Assembly: GCA_036273715.1 (NCBI GenBank) | Contig: DASUHB010000028.1 | Coordinates: 1-64,000, forward strand | Length of the DNA stretch: 64,000 bases | DNA from: Gemmatimonadaceae bacterium | Lineage (GTDB): Bacteria; Gemmatimonadota; Gemmatimonadetes; Gemmatimonadales; Gemmatimonadaceae | Direction of reading: 5' to 3' | Shown: positions 36,129-45,700 of the stretch, piece by piece | Position numbering within the stretch: the stretch's first letter is position 1 | Layout of the letters: each line of letters starts with the position of its first letter | The notes under the pieces: model-generated | The model's database searches: none | Seen by the model: the letters and a program-made list of their open reading frames with translations, nothing else | Told to the model about the DNA's origin: nothing | Made by a program: the position numbers and the translations under genes

Positions 36129-37016
36129 TTAGGCGGCGAAGCTGCCTAACGCACGACCGACGTCGCCTTCGCGCAGCCGCTTGAGCGCGCGGTCTCTGAG
36201 CTGCCGCACCCGCTCGCGCGTGACGCCGAGCATCGAACCGATCTCCTCGAGCGTATGTTCGCGGCCGCCGTCCAGCCCGAAGTAGAGCCGCAGCACCTTC
36301 GCGTCGCGCGCCGGCAGCGTGCTCAACGCCTGCTCGATTTCGTCCGTGAGGAACCGGTTCATCGCTTCCTCTTCGGCGTCCGGCATCTCGTCCGCCACGA
36401 ACCGCTCGATGAGCGACCGATCCCCTTCCGGATCCATCGGCGCATCGAGCCGCACATCGCCCGTGTTGAGCGCCGCGAGCGACTGCACGACGTCAACCGA
36501 CAACCCGGTGAGATGCGCCAGCTCTTCCGGCAACGGCTCGCGCCGCAGCTTCTGTCGCAGAATCTCCGACGCCTTGATGATGCGCGAAAGATCCGCCGTC
36601 CGATTGAGCGGCACGCGCACCGTGCGCCCCTGGCGTGCGAGCGACGACAGAATCGCCTGCCGAATCCACCAGACCGCATACGAAATGAACTTCACTCCCT
36701 GATCAGGATCGAACTTTCGCGCGGCAGTGAGCAACCCGACGTTCCCCTCACCAATGAGATCGATGAGCGGAAGTCCGCGGTTCTGATACTTCTTCGCCAC
36801 CGAAATCACGAACCGGAGGTTGCGCTTCACCAGCTCCTGCAGCGCATCCTGATCGCCCGCGCGGATCTTCCGCGCGAGATCGAGCTCCTGCGTCCCCTTG
36901 AGCAAGGGATAGGTGCTCACCTCGTAGAGGTATTGATCCAGGATGTCACGCTCGGGCTCGGTTGGAGCGATCCCGGCGGGAGCGGCGCGGCGCCGACGGC
37001 GCTTGACTTCGGTCAT
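36129..37016 (-). CDS. Sigma-70 family RNA polymerase sigma factor (RpoD/RpoS-like)
   Basis: 295 aa from the ATG at 37016; the frame is open to 37118 but upstream lacks a ribosome site. Regions 1.2 to 4.2 are complete: DQYLYEVSTYPLL, region 2 with LVKRNLRFVISVAKKYQNRGLPLIDLIGEGNVGLLTAARKFDPDQGVKFISYAVWWIRQAI (the -10 binding region), region 3, and region 4 with ...LEEIGSMLGVTRERVRQLRDRALKRLR. The long region 1.1 of primary sigma factors is missing, so this is a group 2 (RpoS/SigB-like) or a short primary factor. The stop is inside a GCCTAAC heptamer. Confidence 0.93.
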   Translation of the reverse strand: MTEVKRRRRRAAPAGIAPTEPERDILDQYLYEVSTYPLLKGTQELDLARKIRAGDQDALQELVKRNLRFVISVAKKYQNRGLPLIDLIGEGNVGLLTAARKFDPDQGVKFISYAVWWIRQAILSSLARQGRTVRVPLNRTADLSRIIKASEILRQKLRREPLPEELAHLTGLSVDVVQSLAALNTGDVRLDAPMDPEGDRSLIERFVADEMPDAEEEAMNRFLTDEIEQALSTLPARDAKVLRLYFGLDGGREHTLEEIGSMLGVTRERVRQLRDRALKRLREGDVGRALGSFAA

Positions 37017-37173
37017 TGGTGCGTGGCCTCTATTGCGAAACGCGTTTCGTGTTCGGATGTTGAGATATACGAGCGAGTTCAATGGCGCGTTCACCAGCGT
37101 CCGGCAGCCACCAGACACTCGTGAAAGCGGTCCTAAAATAAGAGGATTCGCCCAACGCGCCAGTCCCAGTTTC

Positions 37174-37202
37174 TTGACAACTCCTAATGGGTCGGCTATC
37201 CT
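37174..37202 (+). promoter_or_regulatory. Strong sigma-70 promoter of the tRNA cluster
   Basis: TTGACA (37174-37179), exact -35 consensus, 17-bp spacer, TATCCT -10 (37197-37202). The start would be near 37209, about 50 bp before tRNA-Ala. A GC-rich stretch follows the -10, as is common for stable-RNA promoters. Confidence 0.8.
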
Positions 37203-37258
37203 GAGAGGTTCCCGGTCAAAATGGGCGGCATGCGCAACGCCGGGCGCAAATCTGTGTC

Positions 37259-37331
37259 GGGGGCGTAGCTCAGTTGGGAGAGCGCGTGAATGGCATTCAC
37301 GAGGTCAGGGGTTCGATTCCCCTCGCCTCCA
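37259..37331 (+). tRNA. tRNA-Ala (GGC anticodon)
   Basis: Cloverleaf is clear: acceptor GGGGGCG pairs with CGCCTCC, D-arm TAGCTCAGTTGGGAGAGCG, anticodon stem CGTGA with loop ATGGCAT (anticodon GGC at 37292-37294), T-arm AGGGGTTCGATTCCCCT. Decodes GCC/GCU. The 3' CCA is not encoded. First gene of the tRNA cluster. Confidence 0.95.
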
Positions 37332-37354
37332 CTGATGCGGGGCGCAACGAATGC

Positions 37355-37428
37355 GGGCGGTTAGCTCAGTTGGTTAGAGCGCCACGTTGACATCGTGGAG
37401 GTCACAAGTTCGAGTCTTGTACCGCCCA
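37355..37428 (+). tRNA. tRNA-Val (GAC anticodon)
   Basis: Acceptor GGGCGGT/ACCGCCC, D-arm with TTAGCTCAGTTGGTTAGAGC, anticodon stem CCACG with loop TTGACAT (anticodon GAC at 37389-37391), T-arm ACAAGTTCGAGTCTTGT. Decodes GUC/GUU. CCA is not encoded. It is followed after 2 bp by an intrinsic terminator. Confidence 0.95.
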
Positions 37429-37429
37429 T

Positions 37430-37459
37430 GCCTCGTTCTCCAGCGAGGCCTTTGTTTTT
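37430..37459 (+). terminator. Intrinsic terminator after tRNA-Val
   Basis: GCCTCG/CGAGGC stem (37430-37435 with 37444-37449) followed by CTTTGTTTTT, so RNA polymerase coming from the Ala-Val pair should stop here. Confidence 0.8.
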
Positions 37460-37936
37460 CAAGAACAGGTTCTTCCGGAATTTCCGGGAAACGCAGCGTG
37501 GAAAGTCCAACGAAAGCAGACCAAGGATCGTGAGGCAGGTCTCCGACGGGAAGAGTGCGACGCTCATGAAGACGCTGACAAAGCCGGACACAACGGGCAC
37601 AGCCCGGATAAAAATCATAGAATGTGTCTTGTCCTGTCGTGTCCGTCGTGTCCGCGCCGTGTCCGCGTCTTCATGAGCGTATCGCTCTCCTCGGTCGGCC
37701 CAGCCTCACGACCCAACGGGCGAATCCCTGAAGACCGTTTTTTTGAGAACAGACCCGACCCGAGACTGACGGACAACCGAAAGCACGCTCTTGATTTCCG
37801 CCAAGAGATGCCCTGCCTCCGCTCACCACCTTCGGCTTGACGCTCTCATCGCGCCCAAATACTTTGCGTCAGCTTCGGCGGATGCATCGCGAGCTGTTCG
37901 CGGATGCGTCCGCCGTCGTCGTCTCGAATCGTCGTT
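37460..37936. other. Intergenic stretch with a long inverted repeat, no gene seen
   Basis: 477 bp between tRNA-Val's terminator and tRNA-Arg. I find no credible gene: open frames here have low-complexity content and no ribosome site. The main feature is the inverted repeat at 37561-37679, described separately. It also has three CGTGTCCG copies (within about 37638-37666) and a T-run near 37740. Confidence 0.5.
37561..37679. repeat. Long imperfect inverted repeat between tRNA genes
   Basis: A 15-bp perfect arm (CGCTCATGAAGACGC, 37561-37575) recurs in reverse complement at 37665-37679. The pairing continues imperfectly inward for about 30 more bases (GGACACAACGGGCAC against the complement of a GTGTCCGTCGTGTCC run). 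The result could fold as one long RNA stem or cruciform. No terminal duplication or transposase is visible. Confidence 0.6.
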
Positions 37937-38010
37937 GCGCCCGTAGCTCAATTGGATAGAGCATCTGACTACGGATCAGAAGGTTGGGAGTTCGAGTCTC
38001 TCCGGGCGCG
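37937..38010 (+). tRNA. tRNA-Arg (ACG anticodon)
   Basis: Acceptor GCGCCCG/CGGGCGC, D-arm TAGCTCAATTGGATAGAGC, anticodon stem TCTGA with loop CTACGGA (anticodon ACG at 37971-37973, presumably A34 edited to inosine), T-arm GGGAGTTCGAGTCTCTC. Decodes CGU/CGC/CGA. CCA not encoded. Confidence 0.95.
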
Positions 38011-38057
38011 TACAATCATTAAGTAGATGGTCACCGTGAAGTCCTGCGGGACTTCGG

Positions 38058-38135
38058 CGGGGCGTGGCGCAGCCCGGTTAGCGCGCCTGGTTCGGGACCA
38101 GGAGGTCGGTGGTTCAAATCCACTCGCCCCGACCA
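38058..38135 (+). tRNA. tRNA-Pro (CGG anticodon), with encoded CCA
   Basis: Acceptor CGGGGCG/CGCCCCG, D-arm with GGCGCAGCCCGGTTAGCGC, anticodon stem CCTGG with loop TTCGGGA (anticodon CGG at 38093-38095), T-arm GGTGGTTCAAATCCACT. Here the CCA end is encoded (38133-38135), unlike the other four. Decodes CCG. A terminator follows. Confidence 0.94.
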
Positions 38136-38137
38136 TG

Positions 38138-38165
38138 ACAAAAGGAGCCGACGCGCTCCTTTTGT
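38138..38165 (+). terminator. Terminator after tRNA-Pro
   Basis: ACAAAAGGAGC (38138-38148) pairs with GCTCCTTTTGT (38155-38165): 11-bp stem with a 6-nt loop. It ends in TTTTGTGCTTT. Confidence 0.75.
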
Positions 38166-38172
38166 GCTTTCT

Positions 38173-38246
38173 GCGCGAGTAGCTCAGCTGGATAGAGCGT
38201 CGGCCTCCGGAGCCGAAGGTCGTGGGTTCGAATCCCGCCTCGCGCA
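38173..38246 (+). tRNA. tRNA-Arg (CCG anticodon)
   Basis: Acceptor GCGCGAG/CTCGCGC, D-arm TAGCTCAGCTGGATAGAGC, anticodon stem TCGGC with loop CTCCGGA (anticodon CCG at 38207-38209), T-arm CGTGGGTTCGAATCCCGC. Decodes CGG. Fifth and last of the cluster. Confidence 0.95.
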
Positions 38247-38256
38247 TTCCACCCCT

Positions 38257-38290
38257 CGAGCCCCATCGTCTCCCCAGACGATGGGGCTCG
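38257..38290 (+). terminator. Terminator-type hairpin after the last tRNA
   Basis: CGAGCCCCATCGTCT (38257-38271) pairs exactly with 38276-38290 around CCCC. Very stable 15-bp stem, but no T-run follows, so termination may be factor-assisted. It separates the tRNA cluster from sixA. Confidence 0.7.
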
Positions 38291-38347
38291 ACGCTTGCCG
38301 TCTCTCCGCGCTGTAAGTTGCGGCAAGCTCCAGCGGAGATCCCACCC

Positions 38348-38869
38348 ATGCGCGTGATCATCATACGTCATGCGGAAGCCGGCGATCGCGAAACGTTCGC
38401 GCGCACCGGAAAACCCGACTCCGAGCGGCCGGTGACCGCCGACGGCAAGAAAAAGATGCGACGCGCAACACTCGGCTTACACAAACTCGCACCGGACTTG
38501 GGTCGGCTGGTCACGAGCCCGTATCGGCGCGCCATGCAGACGGCCCGCATCGTCGCCAAGGAGTACGCGGGCCTGGAACCGGTCGTGCTCGAGCAGCTGA
38601 TTCCGGATGTCAAGCCATCGGTTGTCGCACGATGGTTGCGCGCCCAACGCGGCCTCGATACGATCGCACTGGTGGGACACGAACCGCAGTTGTCGAAGCT
38701 CGCAGCCCTGCTCGTGACCGCGAACGGCGAGCCCAACCTGAGGCTCGAGAAGGGAGCGGCCTGTGCGATCGACCTGCCCGGAACGAGCCGGCCGGGCGCC
38801 CTGCTCTGGCTGCTCACGGCCAAGCAGCTGCGTTCGTTAGGCAAGAAACGCAGGAGATTGACCCGATGA
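38348..38869 (+). CDS. sixA: Phosphohistidine phosphatase SixA-like
   Basis: 173 aa from the ATG at 38348; the longer upstream frame runs through the tRNA and terminator and is spurious. Histidine-phosphatase superfamily: RHA motif ([12 protein letters not shown]) at the N-terminus, [11 protein letters not shown] in the core, and VGHEP (second catalytic His) at about residue 102. SixA removes phosphate from histidine in phosphorelay proteins and the nitrogen PTS. The pgi start overlaps its stop by ATGA. Confidence 0.9.
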   Translation: MRVIIIRHAEAGDRETFARTGKPDSERPVTADGKKKMRRATLGLHKLAPDLGRLVTSPYRRAMQTARIVAKEYAGLEPVVLEQLIPDVKPSVVARWLRAQRGLDTIALVGHEPQLSKLAALLVTANGEPNLRLEKGAACAIDLPGTSRPGALLWLLTAKQLRSLGKKRRRLTR

Positions 38870-40539
38870 CCACGCTCGCGACATCGACGCCGGCGCCCGT
38901 CCTGCCGCTCACCGAGCGGCCGGCGTGGGCGGCGCTCGACGCGCACTTCCGCACCATCCGCGATGCACATCTGCGCACGCTGTTCGCCTCCGATCCGGCG
39001 CGCGGCGAACGCCTGGTGGCCGAAGGCGCCGGGCTCTATCTCGACTATAGCAAGCACCGGGTGACCGACGAGACGCTTAGGCTGCTCTTGGAACTCGCAC
39101 GACAGTCCGGACTGCGCGAGCGCATCGATGCCATGTTCCGCGGCGACGCGATCAACGTCACGGAACGCCGGAGCGTGCTGCACGTGGCGCTCCGTGCACG
39201 GCGCGGATCTACGATCACCGTCGCCGGCGAGAATGTCGTCCCCGCGGTGCACGACGTCCTGGATCGGATGCGCGCCTTCACCACAAGAGTCCGGTCGGGC
39301 GACTGGGTCGGGCATACCGGCAAGCGCATCCGTCACGTCATCAACATCGGGATCGGCGGATCTGATCTCGGTCCGGTGATGGCCTATCAGGCGCTGCGCT
39401 TTTACAGCCAGCGCGACCTGTCGTTCGGATTCGTGTCCAACGTCGACGGCACGGATTTCATTGAAGCGACCCGCGGACTCGATCCGGCGGAGACGCTGTT
39501 CATCGTGTCATCGAAGACGTTCACGACTCTCGAGACCATGACCAACGCGCGCACCGCGCGCGCGTGGACCCTGGCTGCGTTAGGCAACGAGGCGGCGGTT
39601 GCCAAACACTTCGTGGCCGTGTCGACGAACGCCAAGGCCGTGACCGAATTCGGCATCGACACCGCCAACATGTTCGAGTTCTGGGACTGGGTCGGCGGCC
39701 GCTATTCCATGGACTCGGCGATCGGCTTGTCGACCATGCTCGCCATCGGAGCGGACGCGTTCGACGAGATGCTGGCCGGCTTCCATGCCATGGACGAGCA
39801 TTTCCGCACGACGCCGTTCGAGCGCAATCTCCCGGTCCTCATGGGCCTGCTCGCCGTGTGGTACGCCGATTTCTTCGGCGCGCAGACCGTCGCCGTGCTG
39901 CCGTACGACCAGTACCTGGTCCGTTTCCCCGCGTACCTACAGCAGTTGACGATGGAGAGCAACGGCAAGCACGTGACGCTGGACGGACGCCGCGTCGCGT
40001 ATCAGACGGGGGCGATTTTCTGGGGCGAACCGGGGACCAACGGCCAGCATTCGTTTTACCAGCTGCTGCACCAGGGCACCATACTGGTGCCGGCGGACTT
40101 CATCGGCTTCTGCGACGCGCTGACTCCGTTAGGCGACCATCACGACCTGCTGATGGCGAATCTGTTCGCGCAGTCGCAGGCGCTGGCCTTCGGCAAGACC
40201 GCCGACGAGGTGCGCGCCGAGGGAACGCCGGAGTGGCTGGTGCCGCACCGGGTGTGCGAGGGGAACCGGCCCTCGAGCACGATCCTCGCCGACCGGCTGA
40301 CCCCGGCGTCGTTAGGCGCGCTGGTGGCGCTCTACGAGCATTCGGTGTTCACGCAGGGCACCGTGTGGCAGATCGACTCCTTCGACCAATGGGGCGTCGA
40401 GCTGGGCAAGGTCCTCGCCGGCCGCATCATCCCCGAGCTGGGCGGCGCGGCCCAGCCGCGCCTGGCACACGACAGCTCGACCAACCGGCTGATCCAGCGC
40501 TACCGCGCCCGCCGCTCGCGCGGCAGCCAGAGCCGGTAG
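38866..40539 (+). CDS. pgi: Glucose-6-phosphate isomerase
   Basis: 557 aa from the ATG at 38866. Interconverts glucose-6-phosphate and fructose-6-phosphate. Signatures: [15 protein letters not shown] (phosphosugar site), [33 protein letters not shown] and, near the end, [19 protein letters not shown]. Length is close to the family norm of about 550. Its last 40 bp overlap the tail of the convergent ROK kinase gene. Four GTTAGGC heptamers lie within or at the start of the pgi-sixA pair, each encoding Leu-Gly. Confidence 0.97.
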   Translation: MTTLATSTPAPVLPLTERPAWAALDAHFRTIRDAHLRTLFASDPARGERLVAEGAGLYLDYSKHRVTDETLRLLLELARQSGLRERIDAMFRGDAINVTERRSVLHVALRARRGSTITVAGENVVPAVHDVLDRMRAFTTRVRSGDWVGHTGKRIRHVINIGIGGSDLGPVMAYQALRFYSQRDLSFGFVSNVDGTDFIEATRGLDPAETLFIVSSKTFTTLETMTNARTARAWTLAALGNEAAVAKHFVAVSTNAKAVTEFGIDTANMFEFWDWVGGRYSMDSAIGLSTMLAIGADAFDEMLAGFHAMDEHFRTTPFERNLPVLMGLLAVWYADFFGAQTVAVLPYDQYLVRFPAYLQQLTMESNGKHVTLDGRRVAYQTGAIFWGEPGTNGQHSFYQLLHQGTILVPADFIGFCDALTPLGDHHDLLMANLFAQSQALAFGKTADEVRAEGTPEWLVPHRVCEGNRPSSTILADRLTPASLGALVALYEHSVFTQGTVWQIDSFDQWGVELGKVLAGRIIPELGGAAQPRLAHDSSTNRLIQRYRARRSRGSQSR

Positions 40540-41192
40540 CCGCCGCGCAGCACGTTGGCGTTGCTCCCGAGCCGGACGCCCGCCGGCGGCTTCCCGAGGT
40601 GCTTCACGTTGCCGCCGCCTAACAGAATGTAGTCCGGCAGCAGCGCCTTGCCGAGGAGCGCGCACACGTCGGCCACGTGACGCCGCCACTTCTTGTTGCC
40701 CAGCTTCGACCGGCCGGCCTCGCCCAGATACTCTTCGTACGATTTGCCCTTGTGATACGGCAGGTGCGCGAGCTCCATCGGCACGATGGTGCCGTGCAGC
40801 ACCAGCGCCGACCCCAGACCCGTGCCGAGTCCGAGGAACAACATGTGGCCGCCCTCGTAGCTGCCTAACGCTTGCAGCGCGGCATCGTTCACGATGCGCA
40901 CGGGGTGGTGCAGCGCCCGCGCGAACGGAAACCCGACCCATCCGCCGCCGAGGTTGAACGGCTCCCGCAGCGGCTTGTCGTGCGTCACCGGCCCGGGATA
41001 CCCCATCGAGATCACGTCGAACCGCCAGTCCTGCGTGGCCTCGCGCACGGCCTGCGCCATGTGCACCGCGGTCATGTGCGGTCCCGAGTCGATCTTGACC
41101 GGCTCTTTGCGTCCGGCAAGCCACAGCTTGATGTGCGTGCCGCCGACGTCGATCACGAGCACCCGGCGCCGGCCGCGCGAGCGCTCGGTCAC
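40500..41192 (-). CDS. ROK-family sugar kinase, glucokinase-like
   Basis: 230 aa from a GTG at 41192 that makes GTGA with the efflux-lipoprotein stop. The ATP-binding start [15 protein letters not shown] matches ROK/glucokinase (DxGGTxxK), with [12 protein letters not shown] (catalytic Asp in the NDA motif) and [10 protein letters not shown] downstream. PpgK-type polyphosphate glucokinases have similar spacing. The zinc-binding CxCGxxGCxE motif of many ROK proteins is absent. Pairing with pgi suggests glucose phosphorylation feeding glycolysis; this is inference. Confidence 0.82.
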   Translation of the reverse strand: MTERSRGRRRVLVIDVGGTHIKLWLAGRKEPVKIDSGPHMTAVHMAQAVREATQDWRFDVISMGYPGPVTHDKPLREPFNLGGGWVGFPFARALHHPVRIVNDAALQALGSYEGGHMLFLGLGTGLGSALVLHGTIVPMELAHLPYHKGKSYEEYLGEAGRSKLGNKKWRRHVADVCALLGKALLPDYILLGGGNVKHLGKPPAGVRLGSNANVLRGGYRLWLPRERRAR

Positions 41193-42733
41193 CGCGGCGC
41201 TCCGGCCGCGCCGCCGCCGGCGCCGCCGGTGTCCGACGGCCACCCCCCGCCTAACGCCTTGTACAGCTGCACCGCCGAGACGAGCTCCTGCCGCTGCACC
41301 TGCGCCAGGGTGAGCTCGGCCGTGAACAGACTGCGTTGGGCATCGAGCACGTCGAGGTAGCTCGAGATGCCGTTGTCGTATCGGCGTGAGGCCAGGTGCA
41401 ACGCGCTCTGGAGCGCCGTCACCTGCGTCTGCTGCGCCACGAGTTGGTCGTGCGATGCACGCAACCCGATCAGCGCATCCTGCGCATCCTGCAGCGCCGT
41501 GAGCACGGTCTGCTGATACATGTACTTCGCCTGTTCGGCCCGCGCGCGCGCGGCCTTGACCTCGTTCGTGTACTGCCCACCCGTGAAAATCGGCAGCGAG
41601 ATGCCGCCGAGCACGGTGTAGATGTCCGTGTTGTTCTTGAACAGACTCGATGCAGTCGTGGACTGCGTTCCGTATTCGCCCGTGATCGTCACCGTCGGCA
41701 GCCGCGCCGCCTCGGCAATGCCAATGCGTGCGGTTGCGGCGCGCAGCTGCGCCTCGGCTTCGCGCACATCGGGTCGCCGCTCGAGGAGCGACGAAGGCAG
41801 CGCGCGCGGCACCGCGATCGACGACAGCACGGCGGGCAGCGGTTCGCCGCGCGGCACGTTCGCCGGATGATGGCCAAGCAACACGCTGAGCTGATCTTCC
41901 TTCTGCACCACCTGTCGCTCGAAGTCGGCCACGCGAGCCGCGGGATCTGCCACCTGCGACTCGAACTGCCGGACGTCGAGCTCCGAGATCAATCCCTGTT
42001 GGAAGCGTCGTTGGGCGAGACGCAGCGTTTCGCGGCGCGATTCGAGCGTGCGGCGGGAGATGTCGAGGTCGAGGTCGAGCTCGCGCAGCTCGAGATACGC
42101 CGTGGCGACGTCGCTGATGAGCGTGAGCACGACGGCGCGCTTCGCCTCTTGCGTCGCGAGCAGATCTTCACGCCCAGCCTCGGCGGTGCGACGCAGACGT
42201 CCCCAGAAGTCGAGCTCCCAGGACACGTTGCCGGTCACCGAGAAGATGTCGAATGTGATCGGCGTTCCGCCGAACGAGATGCGTTCCTTTCCGGCCGACC
42301 CGTTGGCCGTGATCTGCGGGAAGAGCGGGCCTTTCGCCACGCCGTAGTCGGCGCGGAATTCCTGGATGGTCGCGATCGCCACGCGCACCGTGCGGTTCTC
42401 GGCGACGGCCGTATCGACGAGGCGCCGGAGCACGGTGTCTTGCAGCAGCGCAAACCAATCGATGTTCGAGCTCGCGGCCGTATCGTTGGGCGGCGACGGC
42501 GGCATGAGCGAGAGCATGCTGTCGGCGAGCGGCATGGTCGAATCGCGCTGCGTCGCCGGGCTCGTGTCGGGGTGCGCGGCCAGCGAATCGTAGAACGGCC
42601 GCAGCGAATCCTCGAGCGGCGACGGCGGCCGCCAATCGTTAGGCGTATCGACCGGCGGGCGGTGATAGGCCGGCCCGACGGCGCACGCGCCCATCGTGGC
42701 GGCGAGCACGAGCGGCAGCGCCAACCGGCGCAT
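41189..42733 (-). CDS. RND efflux outer-membrane lipoprotein (NodT/OprM family)
   Basis: 514 aa from the ATG at 42733 (TGATG with the RND permease). The lipobox is ATMGAC, then CAVGPAYHRPPVDTPNDWR, the typical NodT/OprM opening. Two OEP repeats with long helices follow, including RRPDVREAEAQLRAATARIGIAEAARLPTVTITGEYG, the most conserved OprM-family segment. It forms the trimeric channel of the tripartite pump. The longer frame upstream overlaps the permease and is spurious. Confidence 0.95.
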   Translation of the reverse strand: MRRLALPLVLAATMGACAVGPAYHRPPVDTPNDWRPPSPLEDSLRPFYDSLAAHPDTSPATQRDSTMPLADSMLSLMPPSPPNDTAASSNIDWFALLQDTVLRRLVDTAVAENRTVRVAIATIQEFRADYGVAKGPLFPQITANGSAGKERISFGGTPITFDIFSVTGNVSWELDFWGRLRRTAEAGREDLLATQEAKRAVVLTLISDVATAYLELRELDLDLDISRRTLESRRETLRLAQRRFQQGLISELDVRQFESQVADPAARVADFERQVVQKEDQLSVLLGHHPANVPRGEPLPAVLSSIAVPRALPSSLLERRPDVREAEAQLRAATARIGIAEAARLPTVTITGEYGTQSTTASSLFKNNTDIYTVLGGISLPIFTGGQYTNEVKAARARAEQAKYMYQQTVLTALQDAQDALIGLRASHDQLVAQQTQVTALQSALHLASRRYDNGISSYLDVLDAQRSLFTAELTLAQVQRQELVSAVQLYKALGGGWPSDTGGAGGGAAGAPR

Positions 42734-45700
42734 CAGTCGCCCTCCGCTGGACGCGTCGACGCCGGCTGTGGCGCGGCGGCTTCTGCCCGGCGCCCCAGCA
42801 GATGTTCGCTCGCGCGCCGGATCAGGGCGAAGAACAGCGGAATGAACAGAATGCCGATCGACGTCGCGAACAGCATGCCGGCGAACACCGCCGTGCCGAT
42901 CGAGTGCCGGCTGATCGCCCCCGCGCCGCCGGCCACGACTAACGGAACGACGCCGAGGATGAAGGCGAACGATGTCATGAGAATCGGTCGCAACCGCTCG
43001 CGTCCCGCCTCGACCGCCGCGTCGCGCACCGACTTGCCCTGCGCACGCTGCTCGCTCGCGAACTCGACGATCAGAATCGCGTTCTTCGCCGCGAGGCCGA
43101 CGACCGTGATGATGCCGATCTGGAAGTAGACGTCGGAGGGAATCCCGCGCAGCCACATGCCGAGATAGGCACCCAGCACCCCGAACGGCACGCCGAACAG
43201 CACGGCGAACGGAATCGACCAGCTCTCGTACTGCGCCGCGAGGACCAGGAACACCATGATGATGCCTAACGCAAGGACGAGACCGCCGCCGGTGGACGTG
43301 CTCTCCTGGTACGATTCGCCGCTCAGCGCGGCGCCGACGCCGAGCGCGGCGTACTTGTTCTGCACCAGCTGATCGACCGCCGCGAGCATCTCGCCCGAGC
43401 TCTTGCCGTTCCCCGGCGACGCCGTGACCAACGCCGAGGTGAACCCGTTGAACCGCGTCACGATGTTCGGCCCGCTGCGGAACCGCACCGTGGTCAGCGA
43501 CGACACCGGAATCAACTGTGGACCGTTCCCGCGCACGAACAGACCGCCGATGTCCTGCGGCTCTTCGCGATACGGTTGCTGCGCCTGGATCTGCACGCGA
43601 TAGGTCTTGCCGTACAGATTGAAATCGTTGACGTACAGCGTCCCGAGCAACGATTGCAGCGTCTGAAACAGATCGGTGAGCGAGACGCCGAGCGATTTTG
43701 CCTTGGCGCGATCCACGTCCACGTAGAGCTGCGGCACATTGACGCGGATGGATGCGCGCGCCTGCTGCACACTCGGGAGCTTGTTCGCGTCACTCGCGAA
43801 CTGGTTGGCGATCGCCGCGAACCGCTGCAGGTCGTTGATGCCGTGATCCTGCAGGTTGAGCTCGAGCCCGGACGTGACGCCGATGCCGGGAATTTCCGGC
43901 AGGTTGAAGCCGAAAACGAGCGCGTCCGGATTCCGGAAGAAATGCGCGTTCGCCTGATTGAGGATCGCCGTGGCGCTCTGGCGTTCATCCCACGGTTTCA
44001 AGTTGACGAACATCGTGGCCGAGCTGCTCTGGTTCGCTCCCTGAATGAGGCTCAATCCAACGAGCGACAGCACGTGGTTCACGCCGGGCTGCTTGAGCAG
44101 ATACGATTCGACGCTGCGCACGACGGCGTCCGTCCGTTGGAGCGATGCGTCGTCCGGCAGCTCGACGGAGATGGCGAAGTATCCTTTGTCTTCGGTCTGA
44201 AGAAAGGCCGTCGGCACCACGCGTCTCATCACGACGATGAGAATCACGATGACGGCGAACGCAGCGACCCATGGGCGAGCATGGTCGAGCGCGTGCTCGA
44301 CGCCGCGAACGTAGCGGTTGGTCACGCCGGCAAATCGGCGGTTGAACCAGCCGAAGAACCCGGTGTGATGCTCGGTCGACTCGTGGCGCAGCAGCACGGC
44401 GCACAGCGCCGGCGTGAGCGTGAGCGCCACGATGCCGGAGATGATGACCGAGACCACGATCGTGATCGCGAACTGTTTGTACATCTGCCCGGTGATGCCG
44501 CCGACGAATGCCACCGGGATGAACACGGCGCACAGGACGAGGACGATCGCCACGAGCGCGCTGGCCACCTGCCGGATGGCGCGGTCGGCGGCGACCGCCG
44601 GGCGCACGTGTTCCGCAGCCATGATGCGGTCCACGTTCTCGATCACGACAATGGCATCGTCGACGACGATACCGATGGCGAGCACCAGGCCGAACAGCGT
44701 GAGCAGATTGATCGAGAAGCCGAGCAGGCGCATGCCGAAGAATGCGCCGACGATGGACACGGGGACGGCGACTAACGGAATGAGCGTCGCGCGCCAGCTC
44801 TGGAGAAACACGAACACGACGAGCGTGACGAGGATCAGCGCTTCGACCAGCGTCTCGACGACTTCCTTGATCGACTGGGTGATGAACGGCGTCGTATCGA
44901 ACGGCACCGACCAGTGGACGCCCTGGGGGAACGTCCGCGACAGCTGCTGCATGCGGGCGACGACGGCTTTGTCGACGTCGAGCGTGCTGGCGCCGGGCCG
45001 CAGGTACACCAGGATCAACGCGCTCGGCGTGCCATCGAGGCGGCCGGAGAGGTCGTAGTCGCGCTGGCCCATGGTCACGCGGCCCAGGTCCCCGATGCGC
45101 ACGAGCGAGCCATCGGGACGCGCGCGGACAATGATGTTCTCGTACTGTTTCGGATCCGTTAGGCGACCGAGGGTCGTCACGGGGATGGTCAGTTGCGTGC
45201 CCGCCGGCGACGGCTCGCGTCCGATGCGGCCGGCCGGATTGGTCGTGTTCTGCTCGGCCACCGCGGCGGCCACGTCGGACACCGTCAGGCCAAGTTGGGC
45301 GAGCCGGTCGGGCGCCAGGTCGATCAACATCGACAGGTCGGCTTGTCCGAACGTGGTAGCGTCGCCGACGCCGGGCAGCCGCTTGAGCTCGTCTTGCACG
45401 TAGATCTCGGCGTAGTTGCTGAGATAGCCGGCGTCGTAGCGAGGATCATCCGACGTGAGCGCAACGCCCATGAGGATGTTGGTCTGCGCCTTCTTCACGG
45501 TGATGCCGTTGCGGACGACCTCCTGCGGCAGCTGCGGTTCGGCCAGCTTGATCTGGTTCTGCACGTCGACGGCCGCGAGATCCTGATCGCGCGAGATGTC
45601 GAAGTAGATCTGCAGGTTCATCGAGCCGTCGCTGGAGTTCGATGACTTGTAGTAGAGCAGCCCCGGGATGCCGGACAGCTGCTGCTCGATGGGCGCTGCC

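Noticed and set aside
37361-37676. Open frames across tRNA-Val and the inverted repeat
   Set aside because: They run through a tRNA gene and a terminator and have no ribosome site.
41189-43156. N-terminal extension of the efflux outer-membrane protein to 655 aa
   Set aside because: The extra residues overlap the RND permease in another frame. The ATG at 42733 gives a normal lipoprotein signal and TGATG coupling.
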